Positions 9,952-20,911 of a stretch of DNA of 64,000 nt are shown one piece after another. A model generated the notes under the pieces. That model was not told the origin of the DNA. It did not search any database and worked only from the letters and a program-made list of their open reading frames with translations. The first letter of the stretch is position 1. Each line of letters starts with the position of its first letter. The position numbers were made by a program, and so were the translations under genes. This stretch comes from Umezawaea endophytica (GTDB lineage: Bacteria; Actinomycetota; Actinomycetes; Mycobacteriales; Pseudonocardiaceae), in contig NZ_JANYMP010000018.1 of assembly GCF_025061645.1 (NCBI RefSeq), forward strand, positions 62,001 through 126,000, written 5' to 3'.

Positions 9952-9985
9952 GATCCGTCCTTTCCTTGGTGCTCCCCGAGGGGAG

Positions 9986-11281
9986 TCAGTCCCTCAGCGG
10001 CTTGCCGGAGGTCGTGGAGGTCTCGGAAGCGGTGACGACGCTGGGGTCGGCCTCCGGGTCCTCGTCGTCCTCGCGGCCGGGGGTCTTCAGGTTCCACTTG
10101 GTGATGACGAAGCGGAACAGGAAGTAGTAGATCGCCGCGTAGACCAGGCCCATCACGATGAGCAGGTACGGCTTGGTGGCGATGTTCCAGTTCAGGATGA
10201 AGTCGATCGCACCGGCCGAGAACGAGAAGCCGTCGTGGATGCCCAGCGCGTTGGCGATGGCCAGCGAGGTGCCGGTCAGCACCGCGTGGATCAGGTACAG
10301 CGGCCACGCGACGAACATGAACGCGAACTCGAGCGGCTCGGTGACACCCGTGATGAACGAGGTGAGGGCCGCGGAGCCCATGATGCCGGCGATGATCTTC
10401 TTCTGCGACGGCTTGGCGGTCTGCCAGATGGCGAACGCCGCGGCGGGCAGGGCGAACATGAAGATCGGGAAGAAGCCGGTCTGGAAGGTGCCCGCGGAGG
10501 GGTCGCCCGCCAGGAAGCGCGGGATGTCACCGGTCTTGACGACGCCGTTGGCCTCGTACTCGCCGAAGACCTGCCACACGAAGGTGTTCGGGATGTGGTG
10601 CAGGCCGAGCGGGATCAGCAGGCGGTTGACCGTGCCGTAGATGCCCGCGCCGACGATCGTGCTCTCCGAGACCGTGTCGCCGAACCAGGTCAACGCCTTG
10701 TCGAACAGCGGGTAGAGCAGGCCGAGCACGACACCGATGATGATCATGACACCGGCGACCAGGATCGGCACGAAGCGGCGGCCACCGAAGAACGCCAGGT
10801 ACGGGGGCAGCTTGATGCGGTAATACCGTTGCCACAAGGCCGCTGTCACGAGACCGACGATGATGCCGGTCAACACCCGGTAGTCGATCAGTTCCTGCTT
10901 GGCGGTCGCTGGTGCGTCCGCCGCGAGCGGCAGCACGAACGGCGACAGCGCCTTGAACACGCCCTGCACGACGACGAAGCCGACGACGGCCGCCAGAGCG
11001 GTCGAACCGTCACCACGTCGCGCGAAGCCGATCGCCACACCGACCGCGAACAGCAGCGGCAGGTTGGCGAACACGGCGTCACCGGCTGCGCCGATGACCG
11101 CGGCCACCTTGTTCCAGCCCAGACCGTCCTTGCCGAGCAAGTCGTCTTGGCCGAGTCGCAACAACAGGCCTGCCGCTGGCAGCGCGGCGATCGGCAGCAT
11201 CAAGCTGCGACCGAAGCGCTGGAGCGCGGCAAGTCCCTTGATCTCGCGACCGCCGGTCGCCTGTGGGGCGCTGGCGCTCAT
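9986..11281 (-). CDS. PTS EIIC permease, N-acetylglucosamine type
   Basis: A 431-residue polytopic membrane protein, the EIIC translocation domain of a glucose-superfamily phosphotransferase. Visible landmarks are GDIPRFLAGDPSAGTFQTG, the ITEPLEF-like TGVTEPLEFAFMF and GIHDGFSFSAGAIDF, which fit GlcNAc-specific permeases (NagE2/PtsC2). EIIB and EIIA are encoded separately and divergently nearby. A longer upstream frame overlaps dasR and is not used. The ATG overlaps the dasR stop as ATGA. The short C-terminal tail is acidic and does not contain a fused EIIB. Specificity is inferred from the DasR/dre context. Confidence 0.85.
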   Translation of the reverse strand: MSASAPQATGGREIKGLAALQRFGRSLMLPIAALPAAGLLLRLGQDDLLGKDGLGWNKVAAVIGAAGDAVFANLPLLFAVGVAIGFARRGDGSTALAAVVGFVVVQGVFKALSPFVLPLAADAPATAKQELIDYRVLTGIIVGLVTAALWQRYYRIKLPPYLAFFGGRRFVPILVAGVMIIIGVVLGLLYPLFDKALTWFGDTVSESTIVGAGIYGTVNRLLIPLGLHHIPNTFVWQVFGEYEANGVVKTGDIPRFLAGDPSAGTFQTGFFPIFMFALPAAAFAIWQTAKPSQKKIIAGIMGSAALTSFITGVTEPLEFAFMFVAWPLYLIHAVLTGTSLAIANALGIHDGFSFSAGAIDFILNWNIATKPYLLIVMGLVYAAIYYFLFRFVITKWNLKTPGREDDEDPEADPSVVTASETSTTSGKPLRD

Positions 11282-12057
11282 CGGGTACCTCCCTTGGCGG
11301 AGTGCGGGCCGGAATCCGGGACGGTCCGGTCCAATTGCATCGTTACCTGGTAAAGATCGCCCCGGTACCAGGAAGTCATGTCCTCGACCGGCCTGCCCAG
11401 CGAGCTGGCGACGCGGCGGAAGACGAGGAGCGAGCTGCCCTTGCGGACGCCGAGCAGCTTCGCGGTGTCGGCGTCGGCGCTCTCGGCCCACACCGTCTGC
11501 TTGGCGTGGTCGAGCTGAACGCCGTAGGTGTCCGCGATCAACGTGTAGAGCGATGTGGACAGGTCGTGGCGGCGGAGTTCCGGCACCATCCTGGGGTTGT
11601 ACCAACCGCGTTCCACGGCGAGCGGGATCCCGTCGGCCCTGCGCAGGCGGACCAGTTGGTACGCGCGCTCCCGCGAGGGCAGGTCGAGCGCGCTCGCCGC
11701 GGCCTCCGGCGGGATCGCCTCGTCGAGGCTCAGCACCTCGGTGGCGGGGGTCATGCCGCGCTTGCGCATGTCGTCGGTGAAGGACTCCAGGTAGAGCTGG
11801 ACGTCCAACCTGCGGCGGGCGGTGAACGTGCCGCGGCCCTTGGCTCTGGTGAGCAGGCCCTCGGCGACGAGCTGCCCGACCGCGGCGCGCACGGTGATGC
11901 GCGACACCTGGTAGCGGTCCGCGAGGTCGCGTTCGGACGGGATCGGCGAACCGGGCTGGAGCTCCTGCTCGGCGAGGCGGCGCAGGATGTCGCGCAACTG
12001 GGCGTGCTTCGGCTTCGGACCGTCCACGATCCTCGTGGGAGTCTCCCGCTCGCCCAT
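11278..12057 (-). CDS. dasR: DasR-like GntR/HutC repressor
   Basis: A 259-residue regulator with an N-terminal winged helix (about residues 15-80, IPSERDLADRYQVSRITVRAAV) and a C-terminal UTRA ligand domain (ERGWYNPRMVPEL, VWAESADADTAKLLGV). In Streptomyces, DasR senses glucosamine-6-phosphate and controls amino-sugar uptake, chitin use and antibiotic production. The start is the ATG preceded by GGGAGGTG; an in-frame ATG 36 bases further upstream lacks a ribosome site. It is coupled to the EIIC gene and faces the EIIB-EIIA genes across an operator. Assignment as DasR rather than another GntR paralogue rests on this context and the dre-like site. Confidence 0.75.
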   Translation of the reverse strand: MGERETPTRIVDGPKPKHAQLRDILRRLAEQELQPGSPIPSERDLADRYQVSRITVRAAVGQLVAEGLLTRAKGRGTFTARRRLDVQLYLESFTDDMRKRGMTPATEVLSLDEAIPPEAAASALDLPSRERAYQLVRLRRADGIPLAVERGWYNPRMVPELRRHDLSTSLYTLIADTYGVQLDHAKQTVWAESADADTAKLLGVRKGSSLLVFRRVASSLGRPVEDMTSWYRGDLYQVTMQLDRTVPDSGPHSAKGGTR

Positions 12058-12101
12058 GTGCACCTCCCCGCTCTCGCTTGCGGCCGACCTCATTGGTACT
12101 T

Positions 12102-12117
12102 TCCGGTCTAGACCAGT
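12102..12117. promoter_or_regulatory. DasR operator (dre-like site)
   Basis: TCCGGTCTAGACCAGT lies in the divergent region between dasR and the EIIB gene. The published Streptomyces dre consensus is close to ACTGGTCTAGACCAGT; thirteen of sixteen positions match and the GGTCTAGACC core is perfect. It sits 45-60 bases before the dasR start and about 95 before the EIIB start, so DasR may control both directions. Confidence 0.75.
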
Positions 12118-12211
12118 TTGTGCGGGGAGAATGCTCTCCGTGCGGAGCGGGTGTCAACCGCCGTTACGTGACCGTGGCCAAGCGGTGTCACCAGTCGAGA
12201 GAGGACACGAA

Positions 12212-12448
12212 GTGGCTGACGAGAAGGCGGAGAAGATCCTCGCTGCGCTCGGCGGGGCGTCGAACATCATCGAGATCGAACCGTGCATCACCCGCCTGCG
12301 GTGTGAGCTCGAAGACGGTTCGGTCGTCGACGAAAAGGCCCTGAAGGCGTTGGGCGCGCACGGTGTCATGCGCCAGGGCAACGTCGTGCAGGTCATCGTC
12401 GGTCCCGAGGCGGACACGATCGCCAGCGACATCGAGGACCTCCTGTGA
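12212..12448 (+). CDS. PTS EIIB, N-acetylglucosamine type
   Basis: A 78-residue stand-alone EIIB domain. The phosphorylated cysteine is Cys25 in IEPCITRLR, and NVVQVIVGPEAD is the typical C-terminal strand. It takes phosphate from EIIA and gives it to the incoming sugar at EIIC. The GTG start has a GAGAGAGGA ribosome site. It overlaps the EIIA gene by four bases. The size matches NagF/PtsB of streptomycetes. Confidence 0.88.
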   Translation: MADEKAEKILAALGGASNIIEIEPCITRLRCELEDGSVVDEKALKALGAHGVMRQGNVVQVIVGPEADTIASDIEDLL

Positions 12449-12900
12449 CCCTGAGCGTGGGGAGCCCGGTGGCCGGTCGGGTCGTGTCCCTGACCGAGGT
12501 GCCGGACCCGGTCTTCGCCCAGGCGATGGTCGGACCGGGCATCGCGGTCGAACCGGACAGGGTCGCCGCGGACGTCGTGTCCCCGGTCGACGGCACGATC
12601 GTGACGCTGCACCCCCACGCGTTCGTCGTGGCCACCGAGAGCGGCGCCGGGGTGCTCGTGCACCTCGGCATCGACACGGTGAAGCGCAAGGGCGAGGGCT
12701 TCACCCTGCACGTGGTGAAGGGCGAGACCGTGCGCGCGGGTCAGGCCGTCGTGAGCTGGGACCCCGCGGAGGTCGAGGCGGCCGGGTTCTCGCCCATCTG
12801 CCCCGTCGTGGCGCTGGACGCCCCGGCGGACTCGCTCGGGGAGTTCTCCGAGGGGGCCACGGTCGCCGTCGGCGACCAGCTCTTCTCCTGGCAGCGCTGA
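12445..12900 (+). CDS. crr: PTS EIIA, glucose family
   Basis: A 151-residue EIIA-Glc-type phosphocarrier. Active-site histidines are His58 in LHPHAF and His73 in LVHLGIDTVK, the latter being the phosphorylated one by family rule. It passes phosphate from HPr to EIIB. The GTG start overlaps the EIIB stop. In Streptomyces the single crr-encoded EIIA serves GlcNAc uptake; here it is directly beside dasR and its operator. A long hairpin follows. Confidence 0.9.
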   Translation: MTLSVGSPVAGRVVSLTEVPDPVFAQAMVGPGIAVEPDRVAADVVSPVDGTIVTLHPHAFVVATESGAGVLVHLGIDTVKRKGEGFTLHVVKGETVRAGQAVVSWDPAEVEAAGFSPICPVVALDAPADSLGEFSEGATVAVGDQLFSWQR

Positions 12901-12902
12901 TC

Positions 12903-12953
12903 TCACGCGGGTGCCCTTCGACGCATGTGGCGCATCGAAGGGCATCCGCGTGA
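12903..12953 (+). terminator. Terminator after crr
   Basis: A 19-bp stem (arms 12903-12921 and 12935-12953, one G-U wobble) with a 13-base loop lies immediately after the crr stop. Confidence 0.7.
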
Positions 12954-13085
12954 CGGCGTCCAGTCCCCGTGTGGGTCGTTCCGGTGAACGCCGTGCGAGG
13001 TTCACCCGTCCGGGGCTGTGTGAAAGGTCCGTTCGGCGGTGCTCGTTCTTGTGCGACAGGGAGTTCCCGCCGGATCGTTGACGGC

Positions 13086-13655
13086 ATGCACTGGACGGTC
13101 TTGGGATTCCTGGCGGGAGCCGCGGGCGCGTGGCTGCTCCGCCGCCTGCGTCGCGGCGCGGTCGTGCACTGGCTGTGGTGCGCGACCCCGAACTCGGTCC
13201 TGTGGACCGTGGCGGCCCATCGGCACCCCCCGCCGCACTGGCTGGCGGTGACGCTCGCGCTCGGCTGGCTCGCCGTGCTGCTGACGGCGACGGACGTGCT
13301 CCACCGCCGATTACCCGACGCGCTGACGCTCCCCGCGTACCCCGTCCTGGCGGTGCTCCTCGTGCCCGCGGGTCTCGACGTGGGCGTGCGCGCCCTGGTG
13401 GGTGGCCTGGTCTTCGGGGTCGGCCACCTGGTGGTCCGGCTGTTCTCGCCGGGCGCGCTCGGCGGTGGCGACGTGAAGCTCGCCGTGCCGTTGGGGGCGG
13501 TGCTCGGGGCGGTCTCGTACGGGGCGCTGGCGCTCGGGGCCGTCCTCGCCTCCGGCCTGTCCCTGCTGGTCGGGCTCACCCGTCCGGATGGCGGGATTCC
13601 GCACGGGCCGGGTCTGCTGGCTTCGACCTGGGTGTTAGCGGTGTTCCTCCTGTGA
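13086..13655 (+). CDS. Type IV prepilin peptidase family protein (A24), short form
   Basis: A 189-residue polytopic membrane protein with about six hydrophobic segments. The two catalytic aspartates of A24 peptidases are visible: Asp70 in TATDVLHRRLP and Asp129 in ALGGGDVKL. The N-terminal methylase domain with zinc cysteines is absent, which is usual in actinobacteria. It would cut type IV-like prepilins (Flp/Tad or pseudopilins), but no pilus gene is in the window. The ATG at 13086 begins the first membrane segment; earlier in-frame starts would add an odd charged stretch. It lies 12 bases before aroC, a neighbourhood conserved in related genomes. Confidence 0.85.
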   Translation: MHWTVLGFLAGAAGAWLLRRLRRGAVVHWLWCATPNSVLWTVAAHRHPPPHWLAVTLALGWLAVLLTATDVLHRRLPDALTLPAYPVLAVLLVPAGLDVGVRALVGGLVFGVGHLVVRLFSPGALGGGDVKLAVPLGAVLGAVSYGALALGAVLASGLSLLVGLTRPDGGIPHGPGLLASTWVLAVFLL

Positions 13656-13667
13656 AAGGATTCGTCC

Positions 13668-14863
<1,196 letters not shown>

Positions 14864-14867
<4 letters not shown>

Positions 14868-15682
14868 ACCACCCCCACCCCACCACCCCACCCCCGATCC
14901 CGACCCCAACCGACCCCCGCCCAGCCACGGCCCTGGACGGCGTGCCGGTGGTCCCGGAGGTAGCCGGGTCAGGGCGTGCGGCGGCTCCAGGCGGCGTGCC
15001 TGTGATCCCGGACCTGACCGGGCTCCGGCCTGCCACGGCTCCGGACGGTGTGTCGGTGGTTGCGGTCGCGGCCGGGCTCCGGCCTGCCACGGCCCCGGGC
15101 GGCGTGCCGGTGGTCCCGGAGGTAGCTGGGCCAGGCCGTGCGGTGGTTCTGGGCGGCGTGTCGATGGTGCCGGACCTGGCTGAGCTCCGGCCTGCCGTGG
15201 TTCCGGGCGGCGTGCCGGTGGTTCCGGTCGCGTCCGGGCTTCAGCCTGCTGTGGTCTCGGACGGCGTGCCGGTGGTCCTGGCCGTGGCCGGTCCAGGGCA
15301 CGCGATGGCCCTGGAGAGTGTGGTCGCGGACGTGGCCGAGCTTCGACCTGCTGCCGTTTCGGGCGGGGTGTCTGTGGTTCCGGTCGTGGCTGTGCTTCGG
15401 CCTGCTGTGGTTTCGGACCCTTTGTCCGTGGTTCTGGACGTGTTCCGGCCCCGGTCCGCCCCGGCCTTGGGCATCGTGCCCGTGGTCGCGGACCCGAGCC
15501 TTCCCAAGTCGGCCATCCGCTGTGGAGTGGTCTCACCGCGTTCCCGACCGTCGTCCGACAGCAGTCGCGTGGAACCTGCACTGGCCTGCCGACGCTGTCC
15601 GCGTGGGGTGGCACGGTCTGTCGGTTCCGCGCGCCGTCGTGTGTCGCGAGTGTTCCTGCCAGGAAGGACGGCGGTTCTGTGA
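14864..15682 (+). CDS. Repeat-containing reading frame between aroC and aroK (uncertain gene)
   Basis: A 272-codon frame that starts on GTG overlapping the aroC stop and ends on a TGA overlapping the aroK start. Its proline-rich beginning is followed by about eleven copies of an 18-residue unit resembling [18 protein letters not shown], then about 75 non-repeated, Arg/Ser-rich residues. No signal peptide or known domain is seen. Against coding: the 54-bp unit length keeps several frames open anyway, and only about three quarters of third positions are G or C in the two units I counted, well below the flanking aro genes. For coding: exact coupling to both neighbours. It could also be an expanded spacer. 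Confidence 0.4.
14924..15497 (+). repeat. 54-bp tandem repeat array, about 11 degenerate units
   Basis: GGCGTGCC-like cores recur exactly 54 bases apart at 14942, 14996 and 15050 (first G of each GTG), with further diverged copies downstream to about 15497. Units differ by base substitutions and one is shortened by two codons. There are no unique spacers, so it is not a CRISPR array. Confidence 0.85.
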
Positions 15683-16182
15683 GCGTTCCCGCCTACGTGG
15701 TCCTCGGCCCGCCCGGTGCGGGCAAGACGACCATCGGTCAGATGCTGGCCGAACGGCTCGGGCTGCCGTTCCGCGACGTGGACGAGGACATCGTCGCGAG
15801 CGCGGGCAAGCCGATCTCGGACATCTTCACCAGCGACGGCGAGCCGGTGTTCCGGGCGATGGAGGAGCAGGCCGTCGCGGACGGGCTGAAGACGCACGAG
15901 GGTGTGCTGGCGCTCGGTGGCGGCGCGGTCCTGTCGGCCGCGACCAGGGAACGCCTGGCCGGGCACACCGTGGTGTTCCTCAACGTCGGCATGGCGGAGG
16001 GTGTCCGGCGCACCGGTCTGTCCAGCGCGCGCCCACTGCTCACCGGCATCAACCCGCGAGCGACGTTCAAGGCACTGCTCGACGCCCGCCTCCCGCTCTA
16101 CCGGGAGGTCGCGACGATCGAGGTCGTGACGGACCACCTCAACCCGGACCAGGTCGTCGACGCCGTCCTCGACCAGCGCTGA
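15679..16182 (+). CDS. aroK: Shikimate kinase
   Basis: A 167-residue shikimate kinase, phosphorylating shikimate at the 3-hydroxyl. The P-loop GPPGAGKTT is at residues 10-18, the shikimate-binding DVDEDI at 33-38, VFRAMEEQA near 60 and the GGGAV loop near 80. The GTG start lies in GTGA overlapping the preceding repeat frame, with AGGAAGG about 13 bases upstream. Normal length. Confidence 0.95.
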   Translation: MSVPAYVVLGPPGAGKTTIGQMLAERLGLPFRDVDEDIVASAGKPISDIFTSDGEPVFRAMEEQAVADGLKTHEGVLALGGGAVLSAATRERLAGHTVVFLNVGMAEGVRRTGLSSARPLLTGINPRATFKALLDARLPLYREVATIEVVTDHLNPDQVVDAVLDQR

Positions 16183-16184
16183 CG

Positions 16185-17411
16185 GTGGAGTCGACCCGCG
16201 CCGAAGTGCTGGCGCACCGCGCGGCGGCGCAAGACCTGCACGGCGGCGCCGAGCTGGCAGCCCTGGACGTGCTCACGCTCGGCTTCGTCGACAGCCCGCC
16301 GAAGACGGGTGGGGCAGGGCTGGCCGTTCGCGTCGGACCGGAGTTCTCCTGGTCGGACGCAGACGAGAGCCGTGCCGCCCGGTCGAGACCGGGCAGGCCG
16401 GGGCGCGCCGGGCCGGGGTCGGACGAGTCGACGTTGGGCAGTCCGGAAATGGACAGTCCGGGACCTGGCCGGTCGGGGCTCGGCGGGGTGGTGGCAGACG
16501 GTCCGGGATCTGCCGAGGCGGACGCGGGTCGGTTGGTTCGGGTGCTCAGTCTGCGGGGTGCGCCGCATCTGCACCGTGCGGCTGACCTGCCGGTGTTGCG
16601 TCGGGAGTTGAGGCCGCGTGCGCCGCGGCAGTGGGCCGCGTGGATCGGTGGGTTCGACGCGCCTGATCCTGGTGGGCTTGATCTGCTGGTGGAGTTGCTG
16701 CACCGGGAATTTCCCGGTGACCGGGCGACCAAGGGTGAGCTGTCGGCCGTGGTGAGTCCGCTGCTGCCCGCGGACTGGACGCCGTGGTGCGAGCCGTGCG
16801 GGGCGCACCACGTGATGGACGGGTTGTTCCGGTTGGGCACGTTGCTGGCCGGGATCGAGCTGGACCACGTCGGGGCGAGGCTGGTGTTCCGGAAGCCGGT
16901 CGGGCCGGTGCCCGTCGTCGAACCCGAGGGTGAGCCGACGTTGCTGCGCGCCTACGCGCGGCTGGTCGGGCCGTTCGCGAAGGCGGACGCGGAGAAGTGG
17001 CTCGGCGCCGGGCCGCCGTCCGAGTGGCCTTCCGGCCTGCGGTCGGTGGTGGTGGACGGGCGGAAGCTGCTGGCGGTGGAGGCCGTGGCCGCGGCGCCAC
17101 CGCCGCCCGCCGGGCTGCTGTTGTTCCCGCGCGACCCGTACCTGCTCGGCCCACGCTGGCTGGTGGCGCCGGACGCCGCCGTGGCCAAGCGGGTGTGGCG
17201 GGCGGTCGGCAGTCCGGGCGCGCTGGTCGTGCACGGCGAGGTGGTGGGGGACTGGCGGTACACGTTCAGCGGCCGCACGGTGACGTTCCACGTGCGGGGC
17301 TGGAAGAGGATCAGGGGTGAGGCGCGCAAGGCGCTCGGCGACCAGGCCGAACTGCTGGCCGCGGTGTGGGGCGGGCAGGCGCTGGAGCCGAACGTGGTCG
17401 AATGGTCGTGA
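16185..17411 (+). CDS. Winged-helix DNA-binding protein of the AlkZ/HTH_42 family
   Basis: A 408-residue protein whose C-terminal two thirds show the HTH_42 (AlkZ-like) layout: LLRAYARLVGPFAKADAEKWLG as a winged-helix segment, LLLFPRDPYLLGPRWL in the middle, and GALVVHGEVVGDWRY followed by TVTFHVRGWKRI near the end. Characterised members are DNA glycosylases that unhook crosslinks made by the cell's own natural products. The catalytic QxQ/QxD motif of AlkZ is not obvious, so activity is uncertain. Residues about 62-120 are an Asp/Ser/Gly/Pro/Arg-rich insertion without domain character. It starts three bases after aroK and separates aroK from aroB, which are normally adjacent. Confidence 0.65.
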   Translation: MESTRAEVLAHRAAAQDLHGGAELAALDVLTLGFVDSPPKTGGAGLAVRVGPEFSWSDADESRAARSRPGRPGRAGPGSDESTLGSPEMDSPGPGRSGLGGVVADGPGSAEADAGRLVRVLSLRGAPHLHRAADLPVLRRELRPRAPRQWAAWIGGFDAPDPGGLDLLVELLHREFPGDRATKGELSAVVSPLLPADWTPWCEPCGAHHVMDGLFRLGTLLAGIELDHVGARLVFRKPVGPVPVVEPEGEPTLLRAYARLVGPFAKADAEKWLGAGPPSEWPSGLRSVVVDGRKLLAVEAVAAAPPPPAGLLLFPRDPYLLGPRWLVAPDAAVAKRVWRAVGSPGALVVHGEVVGDWRYTFSGRTVTFHVRGWKRIRGEARKALGDQAELLAAVWGGQALEPNVVEWS

Positions 17412-17541
17412 CGTCGACCCCTCCCCGGACCGGAGCGGGGTGGTCCTGCTCGGGTCGGCGGGCGGGGTCTCCGCGGATCGCCGCCCGGTGTGATCGCCAC
17501 GGCGCGGAGGCCGTCCGCCCGCCACGCGCGAAGTTCGCTTC

Positions 17542-19131
<1,590 letters not shown>

Positions 19132-19165
19132 CCGGCCTGACTGGCAGTCCGTGGTGAAGGCGCGC

Positions 19166-19200
19166 GCGACCCCGGAGACGGACGAGTTCTCCGGGGTCGC
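19166..19200. terminator. Terminator after aroQ
   Basis: GCGACCCCGGAGA (19166-19178) pairs perfectly with TCTCCGGGGTCGC (19188-19200), nine-base loop. It lies between aroQ and the convergent gene ending at 19242. Confidence 0.75.
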
Positions 19201-19241
19201 GGTCCACGGGCACCTGGACGGCCACCACACCCACCGGGCAG

Positions 19242-20255
19242 CTACTTGTGGATGATCCGCAGCGGCCGGATCCGACCGTCCTGCTCGATCACCGTGGCGG
19301 CGTAGTCGCCGCTCAAGGTGAAGTACGGCCTGGCCGCGTCCTGGCCGGACTGCCGCCGGACGGTCGCCGAGTAGCTGCCGACGACGTGGATGATCCCGAA
19401 CTCCGGGTCGAAGTCCTGCCTGGCGTTCGCGTTCGGAGGCGGGTCTCCCTCGTAGGCCCAGGTCACGTTCTTGACGACGGGAACCGCGTTCGTCGTCGGA
19501 CAGCCGACCGGCATCGGTGCCGACGTCGCCCCGGCGCACCGGACGAACTCGTCCCGGACCACCGCGGAGACCTCCTGGGCCGTCGACCCCGGACGCCGCT
19601 TCACGATCTTGCCCGCCAGGGCGTCCTCGACCCGGTACACGTTGTCGATCGTCGTGCTCTCCCCCTGCCAGGGGAGTTCGGTCTGGAAGTGGAACGCCTG
19701 GGTGTCGTGCTTCGGCCCGTTGGCCGTCTCGTAGTCGACCAGCATCACGGCGTTGCCGCGGGCGTGGAACTTGCCGTTGTTCCACACGACCTCCGCGCCG
19801 TCGATCGGATCGCCGACCAACGTCCACCGGACTCCGTGAGCCGGAAGCGGGGAGTCCAAGCCCTGGGGGCAGTTGGCGGGCTGCAAGACCACCTCCGCCG
19901 CGCAGGACAGGAGCTTCTTCCCCACGACGTCCAGCACGGCCTTGGTGCTCGACGCCACCGGCCGTGCTCCCTGTTCGACCGGGAACGGGGTTCTGCCGAT
20001 GTTCCCGCCGTCGCCCTGCGACAGGTAGAGGAGCAACCCGGCGACGAGGACGAATCCGACGAAGCCCGCGGCGGGTTTCTTGTCGTCGGAGTCGGGGTCG
20101 GGCTCGTCACCGCTCCCGCCACCACCGCTCCCGCCGCCTGCCGAGTGGAGCGTGAGCCGATGGATGGTTCCCGCCTGCACCACCGGCCCGACGACACTGC
20201 CCGACATGTCGTTGCTGGTGCCCCGGTGTGCCGCTCGGCGCGCGCTGCTGTTCAT
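19242..20255 (-). CDS. Membrane-anchored protein with N-terminal V-x-Q-A-G motif, function unknown
   Basis: A 337-residue protein. Residues 18-37 (SGSVVGPVVQAGTIHRLTLH) match the short QAG strand motif often found at the N-terminus of actinobacterial STAND/TPR proteins. A Gly/Ser linker (39-49) and an acidic stretch lead to one membrane segment at about 62-78. The rest (80-337) is probably outside the cell: it has four well spaced cysteines and strand-rich segments (VVWNNGKFHARGNAVMLVDYET; FGIIHVVGSYSATVRRQ). No enzyme motif is seen. The ATG has AAGGTGG upstream. Its neighbour 2.6 kb away (22888-24801) carries the same kind of motif. Confidence 0.7.
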   Translation of the reverse strand: MNSSARRAAHRGTSNDMSGSVVGPVVQAGTIHRLTLHSAGGGSGGGGSGDEPDPDSDDKKPAAGFVGFVLVAGLLLYLSQGDGGNIGRTPFPVEQGARPVASSTKAVLDVVGKKLLSCAAEVVLQPANCPQGLDSPLPAHGVRWTLVGDPIDGAEVVWNNGKFHARGNAVMLVDYETANGPKHDTQAFHFQTELPWQGESTTIDNVYRVEDALAGKIVKRRPGSTAQEVSAVVRDEFVRCAGATSAPMPVGCPTTNAVPVVKNVTWAYEGDPPPNANARQDFDPEFGIIHVVGSYSATVRRQSGQDAARPYFTLSGDYAATVIEQDGRIRPLRIIHK

Positions 20256-20430
20256 CTACCACCTTCGTGCCGTGCCACCAGGGATGGGTGCGAGAGGCTT
20301 GGTGCCGTGGTCGGTGATCGACCGTGCTCATCGCGATCACATCGTCGCCCTCCCAAGGCATCCACGATCCGCAAAACTGCGGCAACTTGGCGATCTCCCG
20401 CTGCTCGGCCGAAGTGATTGGAAGGACTAC

Positions 20431-20832
20431 GTGACCCACGGAGCGTTGCACCACGTTGAACTCTGGGTGCCCGACGTCACCCGTGCGGAAGCCACCATCG
20501 GGTGGCTGCTGCGAGAGCTGGGTTGGGTCGAGTACCAGCGTTGGTCTGCCGGGGTCAGTTGGCGGCTCGGGCCGACCTACGTGGTCGTCGAGCGGTCGCC
20601 CGCGATGGGGAGTGGGCCGCATGAGCGGACGCGGCCGGGGCTCAATCACCTCGCGTTGCACGTCGGAGGGGTGGAAGCGGTGGAGGCGTTGGTGGTGGGG
20701 GCGCGGGAGCGCGGGTGGGTGTTGATGTTCGCGGATCGGCATCCGCACGCGGGCGGGCCGGAGCACTACGCGGCGTACCTGGAGAACGAGGACGGGTTCG
20801 AGGTGGAACTCGTGGCTACTACTGGCGAGTAG
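20431..20832 (+). CDS. VOC (glyoxalase/bleomycin-resistance fold) family protein
   Basis: A 133-residue protein with two beta-alpha-beta-beta-beta modules: GALHHVELWVPDV with a putative metal His near the N-terminus, LNHLALHVGGVEAVEAL in the second half, and YLENEDGFEVELVA whose final Glu is a usual metal ligand. Such proteins are metal-dependent isomerases, dioxygenases or drug-binding proteins; the role here is open. The start is the GTG with GGAAGGA eight bases upstream. The frame is open for 350 bases further upstream, but that part reads through AT-richer DNA without coding character. Confidence 0.75.
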   Translation: MTHGALHHVELWVPDVTRAEATIGWLLRELGWVEYQRWSAGVSWRLGPTYVVVERSPAMGSGPHERTRPGLNHLALHVGGVEAVEALVVGARERGWVLMFADRHPHAGGPEHYAAYLENEDGFEVELVATTGE

Positions 20833-20911
20833 TCACCTGGACGGGTGAGTTGATCTTCTACACTGGGTGGCGATTCGCCGAGGGGTCAACCAAGTGGAGG
20901 ACAGCTCCCGC

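Noticed and set aside
14924-15497. Repeat array considered as a CRISPR
   Set aside because: Units are contiguous, degenerate and without unique spacers; no cas genes nearby.
20080-20430. Upstream extension of the VOC gene
   Set aside because: It overlaps the start of the divergent membrane protein and lacks coding character; the GTG at 20431 has a good ribosome site.
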